Below are positions 47,875-57,056 of a stretch of DNA of 64,000 nucleotides, in pieces (within the stretch, counting starts at the first letter, position 1; the number at the start of each line of letters is the position of its first letter). Source of the stretch: an uncultured Christensenella sp. (GTDB lineage Bacteria; Bacillota; Clostridia; Christensenellales; Borkfalkiaceae). Both the position numbers and the translations under genes were made by a program. The notes under the pieces are model-generated. The model worked only from the letters and a program-made list of their open reading frames with translations, made no database searches and was not told where the DNA came from. The stretch spans positions 162,051 to 226,050 of the forward strand of contig CAJTPB010000001.1 in assembly GCA_910578065.1 (NCBI GenBank). Reading direction: 5' to 3'.

Positions 47875-48543
47875 ATGAACTATCATTGCTTGATCGTCGA
47901 CGATGAAAAAATGCTTGCAGACAGCACGTCGGAATATTTTAATCTGTTCGGCGTTCAAACCGCCGTAGTGTACGGCGCGGACGCTTGCGAACATTTTTTA
48001 AAAGAGCATTCCGCCGAACTTATACTGCTCGATATCAATTTGGGCGACGGAAGCGGATTCGATTTGTGCAAGCGATTAAGGGAACGGACGAATATCCCCA
48101 TATTGTTTCTTTCCGCGCGGACGAGCGACGACGACAAAATTATTGCGATGAATATCGGCGGCGACGATTACATACAAAAGCCCTATTCGCTGGGCGTGCT
48201 GCTTGCAAAAGTAAAAGCCGTGTTAAAGCGTTACGGACAAACCGCCCCTACGTATTCGGACGAATATTTAACCGTAAATTTTAGCGCGAAACAGGTAACG
48301 GTAAACGGCAATGCAATAAAACTTACCGCGCTCGAATTTAAGTTGCTCGCTTACCTGATAGAAAACAGAGGAAAAGTGATTTCGAAAAAAGAACTGTTTG
48401 AAAAAGTGTGGGAAGATAAGTTTACGGGAGACGGAACGCTGAACGTGCATATTCGAAGACTGCGCGAAGCGATCGAACTTACCCCCCGCAATCCCCGCTA
48501 TATCGTTACCGCTTGGGGCGACGGATATCTATTTAAAATATAA
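47875..48543 (+). CDS. OmpR/PhoB-type response regulator
   Basis: 222 residues. Receiver domain with the phospho-accepting Asp in LILLDINLGDGSG (about residue 50), conserved Lys in DDYIQKPYSLGVLL, then a winged-helix DNA-binding domain (LTALEFKLLAYLIENRGKVIS, NVHIRRLREAIE, IVTAWGDGYLF). GGAGG ahead of the ATG. It pairs with the kinase 80 bases downstream and likely drives the ABC transporter after that. Confidence 0.95.
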   Translation: MNYHCLIVDDEKMLADSTSEYFNLFGVQTAVVYGADACEHFLKEHSAELILLDINLGDGSGFDLCKRLRERTNIPILFLSARTSDDDKIIAMNIGGDDYIQKPYSLGVLLAKVKAVLKRYGQTAPTYSDEYLTVNFSAKQVTVNGNAIKLTALEFKLLAYLIENRGKVISKKELFEKVWEDKFTGDGTLNVHIRRLREAIELTPRNPRYIVTAWGDGYLFKI

Positions 48544-48622
48544 ATTTACATACACCGAAACGACGGCGAAAAAGCGATCTCGCATTGCATTTTCGCCGTA
48601 AAAAATTCATTAAGGAGAACGA

Positions 48623-49888
48623 ATGAAAAAGAAAATTTTTCTATTCGGCTTTACCCTCGCGCTATGCGCCGAACTCATCGCGCTGATCGTATTTGCCTTG
48701 CAAGCGCCCGATAATTCGCAAGATACCGTTGCGGTAAACGAAGTCATACAATCGGTAACGGAAAATTTTAATACTTTGGAACAATATAAAAATACCGCCG
48801 CTCTCGACTATGTTGTTTTAGACGAAAACGGCAACCTTCTGTACAAAACAAAATGGGGACTTTCCGAAAGCGTGAACGCGGCAATCACGCATAGGGATAC
48901 GATACTCGATATTACAATTAACGATACCGTAGTCGGCAAGGTCATTATTTATAACGACGGAGCGCAAACGCTACAATCGCAAAAGCAAACGGCAATTATC
49001 GTTTTATCGGTTGCGATCGCCGTAAACGGCGCGCTCTGCATCGGGTACGCCGTTTACACGCAAACCGCCGTCCTTTCCCCTTTTCGCAAATTGAAAGGGT
49101 TCGCCCAACGCATTGCGGGCGGAAATCTCGATATTCCGCTCGAAATGGACAGACGCAATCTGTTCGGCGCATTTACCGAAAGTTTCGACATTATGCGCTC
49201 GGAACTTAAAAAAGCCCGCATTGCCGAAGCGAAAGCGAACGCAAGCAAAAAAGAACTCGTCGCAAAACTTTCTCACGATATCAAAACGCCCGTCGCAAGT
49301 ATTAAAGCCGTTTCCGAAATCGGGCTTGCCGTAACGAATAACGGCAAAGATCAAGCAAATTACGCCCAAATCATAAGCAAAGCCGATCAGATCGATACGC
49401 TCGTAACCAATCTGTTTTCGGCAACGCTGGAAGAATTGCAACAGCTTACCGTTACCCCTGCGAACATAGACAGCAAACAAGTAAAAACACTACTTGAAAA
49501 TTCGGATTATATGCACCGTGCGGCTGTTCCCGATGTGCCCGAATGTTTGGTGTATGCCGACGGTTTGCGGCTGCAACAAGTGTTCGATAATATCTTTGCT
49601 AATTCTTACAAGTATGCAAAGACGGAAATTACCGTAACGACGCAAAAAGTCGATAATTATATCGTCATCAGCATAGAAGATTACGGCGGCGGAGTTTTGA
49701 CGGAAGAATTACCCGTACTGAAAGAAAAATTCAAACGCGGAAGCAATGCAAAAAATACCGAAGGCGCAGGACTTGGGTTGTATATTTCCGACTATTTTAT
49801 GAGAGAGATGCAAGGCGAATTGAATATCGAAAACGGCGAACACGGCTTAAAAGTAACCGTTACTCTTGCTTTAAGCGGAAAGATTTAA
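48623..49888 (+). CDS. sensor histidine kinase
   Basis: 421 residues: membrane helix at about 5-27, extracytoplasmic domain of about 90 residues, second helix at about 122-145, HAMP linker, HisKA with the phosphorylated His in KLSHDIKTPVASIK (about residue 216), and an ATPase domain with NIFANSYKYA, ISIEDYGGGV and GAGLGLYIS. The extracytoplasmic sensor region is larger than in BceS-type kinases, so the signal may be sensed directly. AAGGAGAA before the ATG. Confidence 0.94.
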   Translation: MKKKIFLFGFTLALCAELIALIVFALQAPDNSQDTVAVNEVIQSVTENFNTLEQYKNTAALDYVVLDENGNLLYKTKWGLSESVNAAITHRDTILDITINDTVVGKVIIYNDGAQTLQSQKQTAIIVLSVAIAVNGALCIGYAVYTQTAVLSPFRKLKGFAQRIAGGNLDIPLEMDRRNLFGAFTESFDIMRSELKKARIAEAKANASKKELVAKLSHDIKTPVASIKAVSEIGLAVTNNGKDQANYAQIISKADQIDTLVTNLFSATLEELQQLTVTPANIDSKQVKTLLENSDYMHRAAVPDVPECLVYADGLRLQQVFDNIFANSYKYAKTEITVTTQKVDNYIVISIEDYGGGVLTEELPVLKEKFKRGSNAKNTEGAGLGLYISDYFMREMQGELNIENGEHGLKVTVTLALSGKI

Positions 49889-49930
49889 GAAAAATTTAAG
49901 AAATCGTTAAAGACATTTAAGAATTATAAA
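49884..49930 (+). promoter_or_regulatory. phased direct repeats and -10 box before the ABC transporter
   Basis: TTTAAGA starts at 49884, 49895 and 49916, and a variant GTTAAAGA at 49906, so repeats recur about every 10.7 bases on one face of the helix. A TATAAA follows with no consensus -35. This is the layout of an activator-dependent promoter bound by an OmpR-type regulator. Confidence 0.55.
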
Positions 49931-49963
49931 ATGTACAATGAGCGTGTAAAAGGAGGTTTTTAT

Positions 49964-50725
49964 ATGCAACAGCAAATACTATTGAAAACCGAAAAATTAT
50001 GCAAGACTTTCTCTAACGGAGGTCAGCAACAGCACGTTCTTAAAAACATTGATTTGGAACTTTATCAAGGCGATTTTACGGTGATTATGGGCGCAAGCGG
50101 CGCAGGGAAATCTACACTTTTATACGCTCTTTCGGGAATGGATACGCCCAGCTTGGGTACTATCACTTTCGGCAATAAAGTCATTTCCGATTTATCGCAA
50201 GACGGTCTTGCGGTATTCCGCCGCGATCACTGCGGATTCGTGTTCCAGCAAATCTATCTTATCGACGGAATGAGCGTTATGGATAATGTGCTTTCCGCAG
50301 GACTGCTTGTAAGCAAAGACAAAAAGGCACTTGTGGCAAAGGCAAAAGAATTGTTTGCGGCAGTTGATATATCCGAAGAAACGCAAAAAAAATTTCCTAC
50401 GCAAATATCCGGCGGCGAAGCGCAGCGTGTCGGTATCGTCCGTGCGCTTATAAACAGTCCCGAAATACTGTTTGCCGATGAGCCTACGGGTGCGCTCAAT
50501 TCCAAAACGGGGCTTGACGTTCTCAATACGCTTACGCAGTTCAACGAACAAGGACAAAGCGTAGTAATGGTAACGCACGATATGCGTTCTGCCCGTCGCG
50601 GCAACCGTATTCTCTATTTGAAAGACGGTGTAATCTTGGGCGAATGTAATTTAGGCAAGTATGCGCACGGCGATACGGCAAGGCACGAAAAACTTTCCGC
50701 CTTTTTAAAAAATATGGGGTGGTAA
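49964..50725 (+). CDS. ABC transporter ATP-binding protein (MacB/BceA type)
   Basis: 253 residues. Walker A GASGAGKST, signature ISGGEAQRVGI, Walker B ILFADEPTGALNSKTG, switch His VTHDMRSA; the FADEPTGALN block marks the LolD/MacB/BceA group. The start follows AAAGGAGG. The permease gene begins 1 base after its stop. Expected to power lipid or peptide extrusion or antimicrobial-peptide resistance, with the adjoining two-component system as its regulator. Confidence 0.94.
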   Translation: MQQQILLKTEKLCKTFSNGGQQQHVLKNIDLELYQGDFTVIMGASGAGKSTLLYALSGMDTPSLGTITFGNKVISDLSQDGLAVFRRDHCGFVFQQIYLIDGMSVMDNVLSAGLLVSKDKKALVAKAKELFAAVDISEETQKKFPTQISGGEAQRVGIVRALINSPEILFADEPTGALNSKTGLDVLNTLTQFNEQGQSVVMVTHDMRSARRGNRILYLKDGVILGECNLGKYAHGDTARHEKLSAFLKNMGW

Positions 50726-50726
50726 C

Positions 50727-53066
50727 ATGCGTAAATTATTTCTTATCGCCCGCGCCAACATGCGCAAAGCAAAAGGTCAAACGGCTGCTATCGTCGTGCT
50801 GATTTTGCTTGCGTCCATGCTGTTAAATTTGTGGCTCATGCTGTCTATGGACTATAAAGCCAACTTCGACAGATACCATATAAAGCTAAACGCAGAACAC
50901 GTTACGCTTTTGGTGAACGATACGGATAATGTGCCGAAATTCTTATCGCAAACGCTTGAAAACGAGCCCGAAGTAAAAGAATACTGTATGGACCGATGTA
51001 TGTATATGGTCGGCACATTCCCCTATAACGGCGGAATGATGAACGGACAGTTTATATTTATGGATAAGCAAACAGCTCTGTCACGCTCTATCGGCAAAGC
51101 CGAAATTGTCGAGGAAGGCAAATTCACAAGCGGAGTATATTTGCCCATGCTGTATAAGTCGGACGATTTTTCCGTAGGCAAAACGATTGAAATAACTATC
51201 GGCAGTCATCCCGTAACATACACCGTATGCGGTTTCTTCAACAGCGTAATGATGGGATCGCATAATTGCGCTTTAACGCAAATTATACTTACGCAGGATC
51301 GATACGCCGAACTCGAAGTATCGAATTACGCATTTCAAACAACACTGTGCTCAGTGCGTTTGAACGAAAAATCAACTAATCTTACCTATGAAGCCAAGAT
51401 AAAGGCAATCGTTTCGGAGAATTTTCCTAATACGCAAATGGCGAGCAACTGTTACGATATCGTTGCACAATCGCGGTATATTTCGCAAGGAATTTGTTCG
51501 GCAATTATGAGCGTTATGGCGTTTTTTGTACTTTTAATTGCGCTTGTCGTTATCGTATCGAACATAATAAACTATATACAGGTCAGCATTAAAAATTTAG
51601 GCGCTCTCAAAGCCGTTGGCTATACTTCCGGACAGCTCGTCTTATCTCTCTTGTTGCAATTTTTAGGGCTTACATTTATTGCGGCTCTTGTGGGCGCGGC
51701 GCTATCTTACGCGCTTTTCCCGGCGATAAATATAATGATGATTGCGCAGACGGGAATACCGTATGCAATTCACTTTTTACCGTTGCCCGCGCTTATCTCG
51801 CTTATAATATTGGGAGGTACGGTTGCGCTCTCCGTTTGGTTTTCCGCCCATAGGATAAAAAAGATAGAGCCGATCGTTGCGTTGCGATCGGGCGTGCAAA
51901 CACACAATTTTAAGAAAAACCGCGTTCCGCTTGAAAAAACGAAAGCCCCTTTAAATTTTGCGCTTGCGCTCAAAACTACGCTCTCGGGCGTTAAACATAA
52001 TATAACGGTTTGTATAACAATGCTCGTTCTCTCGCTCGTGGTTGTGTTTTCGGGACTTATGACTGAAAACATAATTGTCGATATGACGCCGTTTCTGAAT
52101 TTAATCGTCGGAGAAACGGCGGATAGTGCAATTAACGTACAAACGGAAATAGAGGACGATTTTCTTGAAGTACTTAATTCTGACAGCCGCACGGAAAAGG
52201 TATATTTGTATAATTCTTTGAACGTATCGCACGTCGGCGGAGTGGAGCTTATGGCAACGCTTTGCGACGATTTTTCAAAAGTAAATAATCAAAGCGTGGT
52301 ATTCAAAGGTAGGTTTCCCAAATTTGATAACGAAATTGCAATCGCCGCAAAATACGCAAAAGAGAAAGGATTTGCAATCGGCAATGAAATAGAAATAACG
52401 GCGAACGGCAAAGCCGAAAAATATCTTATAAGCGGTTTTACGCAAATTACAAACAATCTCGGCAGGGATTGCCTCTTGACAAGACAGGGTTACGAGCGAT
52501 TGGGAACGTTGCAGAGCGTTACTTATTATATCAATCTCGTGGAAGGTACGGATATAGACGCTTTCAATGAAGAAATGAAAGGAAAATTTTCGGATAGCGT
52601 AAACGGCGTAATAAACGTTTTAGCTACGATTGAAGGCGTAGGCAGCGTTTATGTTTCTCTTATAACTATAATCGTAATTGCAATACTGGTGCTTTCGGCG
52701 ATTATCATAGCGTTTGTGCTGTATTTGTTGGTGCGCACTATGCTGAACAACAAAAAACGAGATTACGGTATACTTAAATCGTTGGGTTTTACTACAAAGC
52801 AACTCATTTTGCAGACGGCGCTTTCGTTTATGCCCGCTATTATCCTATCAACTGTTGTCGGCATTATTGTAAGCTGTCTTGTTATCAATCCGCTTATGTC
52901 GTTGTTTTTAAGCTCTATGGGTATTGTTAAGTGTACATTCAGCATCCCCGTCGCTTTCTCTACGCTTGCTGGAATTGGGCTTATCATTATATCCTTTGGT
53001 ATTGCGTGCTTACTGTCGCTTAAAATCAAAAAGATAGCACCCCGCCATTTGCTCGTCGGGGAATAA
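50727..53066 (+). CDS. FtsX-family ABC permease
   Basis: 779 residues. N-terminal helix, large extracytoplasmic domain (about 45-255), three helices with the FtsX motif (VSIKNLGALKAVGYTSGQL), a linker, a fourth-type helix at about 430, a second extracytoplasmic domain and three more helices (KKRDYGILKSLGFTTKQL). It therefore has two FtsX cores with about eight helices, as in MacB-like mechanotransmission or LolCE-like permeases. Partner of the ATPase upstream. Substrate unknown; antimicrobial peptide resistance is the usual role of such two-component/ABC modules. Confidence 0.92.
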   Translation: MRKLFLIARANMRKAKGQTAAIVVLILLASMLLNLWLMLSMDYKANFDRYHIKLNAEHVTLLVNDTDNVPKFLSQTLENEPEVKEYCMDRCMYMVGTFPYNGGMMNGQFIFMDKQTALSRSIGKAEIVEEGKFTSGVYLPMLYKSDDFSVGKTIEITIGSHPVTYTVCGFFNSVMMGSHNCALTQIILTQDRYAELEVSNYAFQTTLCSVRLNEKSTNLTYEAKIKAIVSENFPNTQMASNCYDIVAQSRYISQGICSAIMSVMAFFVLLIALVVIVSNIINYIQVSIKNLGALKAVGYTSGQLVLSLLLQFLGLTFIAALVGAALSYALFPAINIMMIAQTGIPYAIHFLPLPALISLIILGGTVALSVWFSAHRIKKIEPIVALRSGVQTHNFKKNRVPLEKTKAPLNFALALKTTLSGVKHNITVCITMLVLSLVVVFSGLMTENIIVDMTPFLNLIVGETADSAINVQTEIEDDFLEVLNSDSRTEKVYLYNSLNVSHVGGVELMATLCDDFSKVNNQSVVFKGRFPKFDNEIAIAAKYAKEKGFAIGNEIEITANGKAEKYLISGFTQITNNLGRDCLLTRQGYERLGTLQSVTYYINLVEGTDIDAFNEEMKGKFSDSVNGVINVLATIEGVGSVYVSLITIIVIAILVLSAIIIAFVLYLLVRTMLNNKKRDYGILKSLGFTTKQLILQTALSFMPAIILSTVVGIIVSCLVINPLMSLFLSSMGIVKCTFSIPVAFSTLAGIGLIIISFGIACLLSLKIKKIAPRHLLVGE

Positions 53067-53241
53067 AACAGTCCGTATAACGGCATGCGCACAACGTGTA
53101 CCCCTTTTAGATACACATATCAAATGAAGGCAAGTAAAATACCCGCAACACAACATGACCTTTATCTCCCTTCGAGGTAAAACACATCACGCGACGCATG
53201 CAAAATACAAGCAATACGGTATTCCCTCATTCTAACACAGC

Positions 53242-55002
53242 TTATCTCATGCGCTTAACGAAGCTGCAAAGCAAACCACACCGCAAATGAAATTTAATTT
53301 TTCGATCACACAAGACAATCGGCAGAGCCAAAAATTCGGCTCTGCCGATTGTCTTAACAAACGCATTTGTAATTTTCAATAAAAACAAAATTGCGATTGC
53401 TAAATTTCCCGCGAATACATGCAAAAAGAAGGGCAAAAGGTTATTTATAACCTTTAAGCCGTCGAATCGGTCCCCAAAAAGTCCCCAAAAGAGCAGAAAA
53501 AACGCCGCTCTGCGTTCGATTTCACCACAAAAAAGAACGTAAAACGGCGGTTTTGGCTGACCGCATTGTTTTAAATTAGAACTTTCCAATTCTTCAAGCG
53601 AAATATCTTCGTCTTTACCGTTGATATTATAGATTATCTTCAAGTGGTCATCGTACAGATAAATTCTGTCGATAAAGGTATCTATCAGCTTTGCCTTACC
53701 GTCTTTCGTCGTCGTATCAATCTTTCTGAAATTAAATAATGCCATTTTAAATTGCTCTTTGGTGAACAGAGGGGAAGTCGCTTCCTCTTTTATAAGCTGT
53801 TCTTCAAAGGCTTTTTTCTGTTCTTCCAACTCGTTCAGCCGAGCTAATAACGTGTCGGAAGCAACGCCTTTCTGAATTGCCGTTACAATATTTTCTATCT
53901 CTTTCTTCTTTTCGGCAAATTGCTTTTCAAGCATAGGCAGTATGGTGTTTTCTTCGTATTGCAAGCCGTAGAGCAAATCGGCAAGTCTGTCAACAATTTC
54001 GTCCTGTTGAAGAAATTCCATTGTCTTGTTTACGATAAAGTTTTCTATTTTTTCCTTATCAACTTTGTGCTTGTCGCAAAGATGCTTGCGCGCACGGTTG
54101 CAAATATAATAACGATAGGCTTTTCCGTTCTGACTTGTTCCCGAATAAGCTGTCATCAATGCTCCGCACTTGCCGCAATAGAGATGAGTCGTGAGAAGAT
54201 AGTCATTCTCGTCTTTATGGACGGCGGGCGCAATGGAGTGTTTCTGAATCGTGCTTTGAACCTTTTCAAATAGGTTTTTATCTATAATGGCGGGGATAGC
54301 ATCTTCCAACACAATTCCTGAATGACGATATTCTCCGATATAGGTACGGTTGGAAAGCATATACAAAACGCTGTTATAGGCTATAAGTTTTCCGTCTGCA
54401 CGGCGAAGACCTTTTAATCTCAAAAAGTCATAAATTTCTTTTGCTGTCTTTCCGTCTGCGCACATTTGGAAAGCGAGCGCAACGATAGGGGCGGCTTCTT
54501 CGTCTATGACAAGCCGATGGTCTATAACCTTATAACCGAAAGGAATCGCACCGCCGTTCCATTTGCCCTTTAATGCGTTTTCTCTGAATCCACGCTTTAC
54601 GTTTTGAGAGAGATTTGCGGAGTAGTATTCCGCCATAGCTTCTATCATTGATTCAAGGATAATACCTTCAGGACCGTCCGAAATATTCTCTTTTACGGAG
54701 ATGATTTTAACGCCGTTCTTGCGTAAAGTATAACGGTAGAAAGCGGAGTCGTAACGGCTACGGGCAAATCTGTCTAACTTCCAGACAAGAACTACGTCAA
54801 ACCGTTTTTTGCTGCTGTCGGCAATCATTTTCTGGAAGTCGGGGCGATCATCGGTTTTAGCTGAATAAGCTCTGTCTATGTATTGCCCGACAATTTCTAT
54901 ATCGTTGTATTTTGCATATTCGTTACAATCCCGAAGTTGTCCTTCGATACTTTCTTCACGCTGATTGTCGCTCGAATAACGAGCATAAATTACTGCTTTC
55001 AT
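53242..55002 (-). CDS. large serine recombinase
   Basis: 586 residues. Resolvase catalytic domain with the nucleophile Ser in YARYSSDNQREESIEGQ and KLDRFARSRYDS, recombinase domain, Cys4 zinc ribbon (YCGKCGALM ... YYICNRARKHLC), then a coiled coil. About the last 95 residues (from QCGQPKPPFYV) look unlike the family; they run through an 18-base inverted repeat at 53312-53355 and are probably chromosomal read-through past the attachment site. It lies 9 bases after the Shedu gene, same strand, and likely moves the whole island. Confidence 0.92.
   Translation of the reverse strand: MKAVIYARYSSDNQREESIEGQLRDCNEYAKYNDIEIVGQYIDRAYSAKTDDRPDFQKMIADSSKKRFDVVLVWKLDRFARSRYDSAFYRYTLRKNGVKIISVKENISDGPEGIILESMIEAMAEYYSANLSQNVKRGFRENALKGKWNGGAIPFGYKVIDHRLVIDEEAAPIVALAFQMCADGKTAKEIYDFLRLKGLRRADGKLIAYNSVLYMLSNRTYIGEYRHSGIVLEDAIPAIIDKNLFEKVQSTIQKHSIAPAVHKDENDYLLTTHLYCGKCGALMTAYSGTSQNGKAYRYYICNRARKHLCDKHKVDKEKIENFIVNKTMEFLQQDEIVDRLADLLYGLQYEENTILPMLEKQFAEKKKEIENIVTAIQKGVASDTLLARLNELEEQKKAFEEQLIKEEATSPLFTKEQFKMALFNFRKIDTTTKDGKAKLIDTFIDRIYLYDDHLKIIYNINGKDEDISLEELESSNLKQCGQPKPPFYVLFCGEIERRAAFFLLFWGLFGDRFDGLKVINNLLPFFLHVFAGNLAIAILFLLKITNAFVKTIGRAEFLALPIVLCDRKIKFHLRCGLLCSFVKRMR
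53312..53355. terminator. 18-bp inverted repeat at the left edge of the island
   Basis: AAGACAATCGGCAGAGCC / GGCTCTGCCGATTGTCTT, perfect arms, 8-base loop. Sits inside the odd C-terminal tail of the recombinase frame; probably an old chromosomal terminator. Confidence 0.6.
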
Positions 55003-55011
55003 AGTTCTTCC

Positions 55012-56022
55012 TCAAAACGGAATGTCATCGTCATCATTTAACAATTGTTCAGTATCTATTCCTAATAATCCTTTGGATCTAACTAATAACTGATCGTAAG
55101 TAATAATATGGAGTTGATTGTAAGCGGAATTCAATATTCTAAATGCCTCGTATTGCTTCTCATTCCAATCAACAGATCGTCCATAGACAAGCATACATTT
55201 CGGTTTTACAGTACGCACTCCCCCAACACGCTCTCTAAAATCATCAGAATCAGCTTTTCGTTCGACACGATAAATATAATTGAGACATTGGGTAATCGCT
55301 GCAACCAAATCGGCCGATGGTCTATAATTACCGTGCGAATCTGGCTCTGTCCAAAATCTTAAATTTGGCTTTTTAATTTCTACCAAATCTAAAAATCCAT
55401 CAACCGATTGCATAATATAGTCCGCTATATGGTGTTCATCGATAGCTCTTTCAGTCAATATTTTTATATATTCCGATCCCAGAATCCATTTGTTTTTGTT
55501 AAACCATTCCTGCCAAAATGATTCTGACTCATTTAAAGATATTTTTTTCTCAAATAGAGCTATAATATTTTTTCGTTCTGCAGCAGTTATCGCCACGCTT
55601 AAATTTTCGGTTAAAACTCCAGATTCATATAATTTATTTACCAATTCATCAGGTTGGATATTTAACTCTGAAACCTGCTTTAATATTTTAGAAAGACTAT
55701 CATTTGAAAGAGAAATATACGAATCTTCCCCAAGACTTAAAGGGGTATAATTTGTTTGTATATAGTTAATAAGTTCATCTATTTGTTCATTAATCAAAGT
55801 AATAGTTTTGTCTGGCTTTTCTATAAGCCATCCATTTGAGTCTTTTGCATTATGAGAAATTTTCAATGAGATAATATAATTATTGGAAGACTTATGTTTA
55901 TTGCGAAAAAAGACTGCGGTAGTTTTACTGCGAGGACCTTCTTTTAAGGTTGCGGATTTTATGTATTCTTGTCCTTTTTCCGTAACTAAAACAATTTTCC
56001 AACCTTTAATTTTGTCGTTCAT
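55012..56022 (-). CDS. Shedu-family anti-phage nuclease (DUF4263)
   Basis: 336 residues. The C-terminal DUF4263 domain shows ESFWQEWFNKNKWILGSEY, the PD-(D/E)xK nuclease core DGFLDLVEIKKPN (Asp, then Glu-x-Lys), SADLVAAITQCLNYI, PKCMLVYGR and LNSAYNQLHIITYDQLL, which are the ordered blocks of SduA. The first about 150 residues are a variable sensor-like region. Single-gene Shedu systems protect against phage by nicking DNA. Here it is 17 bases after the specificity subunit of an R-M system, apparently co-transcribed. Confidence 0.88.
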   Translation of the reverse strand: MNDKIKGWKIVLVTEKGQEYIKSATLKEGPRSKTTAVFFRNKHKSSNNYIISLKISHNAKDSNGWLIEKPDKTITLINEQIDELINYIQTNYTPLSLGEDSYISLSNDSLSKILKQVSELNIQPDELVNKLYESGVLTENLSVAITAAERKNIIALFEKKISLNESESFWQEWFNKNKWILGSEYIKILTERAIDEHHIADYIMQSVDGFLDLVEIKKPNLRFWTEPDSHGNYRPSADLVAAITQCLNYIYRVERKADSDDFRERVGGVRTVKPKCMLVYGRSVDWNEKQYEAFRILNSAYNQLHIITYDQLLVRSKGLLGIDTEQLLNDDDDIPF

Positions 56023-56039
56023 TTGTCTTTTGCTCCAAG

Positions 56040-57056
56040 TTAAATTTTATCTCCATAAGGTAAAGATTTCATATATTTTTCCATAAATTCATAATCAGGC
56101 TTACCAGTAGCAGTTATTGGTAATTTTAGTTTTAAATATGGCAATGTTATATTCGCTTGTCGTCCGTAGCTATATCTAAACTTATTGGCTTTAATGACTG
56201 TGATGCAAAATAGTTTTGACAATGTGCTCATTTGATCTTTTGGAATTAGCAAATATAAATCCCTTCCGCTATAAAATGGTTTTCTTTGCAGAAATGTGGA
56301 AAGTACACTGCCGCCACCGGCACAAGTGATTAATCCTGCATCTTGCGGCTTTTTTCCCTCAACAGGACGAACTTTTGCGCTAACTCCGTTATTTTCTTCT
56401 GTCCGCGCGACAAAATTAATTGCTTCTAAATCATCTGCATCAGCTAAAACGCAAGAATCCAACTCCATATTTATTCCATACTTTACATCAAATAGGTCCC
56501 TTACTTCAAATTCGCTCCACGATTTGACATTGAGGGATATTTGAGAGAATTTGTTGGAGGTTGAAAGTGATTTATAGTGCAATGATTTTATGTATTTTTC
56601 TATAAAGCTCCAATCTGGCAGACTTGCTTGAGTTGCTGGAAGTTTGATAATAGTGTTTTTAATCAAATCCATTTTAAAAGCTCTTCCATAACTATATTTG
56701 TATTTTTCACGCTTTAAAAGTGAAAGTACAAACATAGCTGTATATAAATTAATCCATTTCGCACGACAAATAACCATATGGTCTCCACAAACAAACCTAT
56801 CGCTTTGATAAAAACAAGTTGCTGTGGTATCTCCTATAGCAATAGCATTTCCCTTTTCAACCCCTGTGAGTTCACTATTCAAGACATAACAATCGCATCC
56901 ATTATTCATCTCTGTACGGGAAATAAAACGAATTGCATTATGGGTTGGATTATTCAAACATTCAAGATCGGACTTAACGTGTGCTTCGGCTTTATACATT
57001 TCTGAGAACAAATCGCCAAGACGGAATTCACCCCAAGATTCTAAATTAAGATTCAT
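56040..57056 (-). CDS. BcgI-like R-M specificity subunit (B subunit)
   Basis: 338 residues in two homologous halves, each beginning with a matching block (SWGEFRLGDLF at residue 7, SWSEFEVRDLF at about 185) and ending in a long helix (FIEKYIKSLHY, FMEKYMKSLPY). Each half is a target recognition domain with FxSR/FVART and FxYSYGR motifs. Length and layout match BcgIB (about 341). It dictates the DNA sequence cut and methylated by the A subunit, whose gene it overlaps by 11 bases. Confidence 0.85.
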   Translation of the reverse strand: MNLNLESWGEFRLGDLFSEMYKAEAHVKSDLECLNNPTHNAIRFISRTEMNNGCDCYVLNSELTGVEKGNAIAIGDTTATCFYQSDRFVCGDHMVICRAKWINLYTAMFVLSLLKREKYKYSYGRAFKMDLIKNTIIKLPATQASLPDWSFIEKYIKSLHYKSLSTSNKFSQISLNVKSWSEFEVRDLFDVKYGINMELDSCVLADADDLEAINFVARTEENNGVSAKVRPVEGKKPQDAGLITCAGGGSVLSTFLQRKPFYSGRDLYLLIPKDQMSTLSKLFCITVIKANKFRYSYGRQANITLPYLKLKLPITATGKPDYEFMEKYMKSLPYGDKI

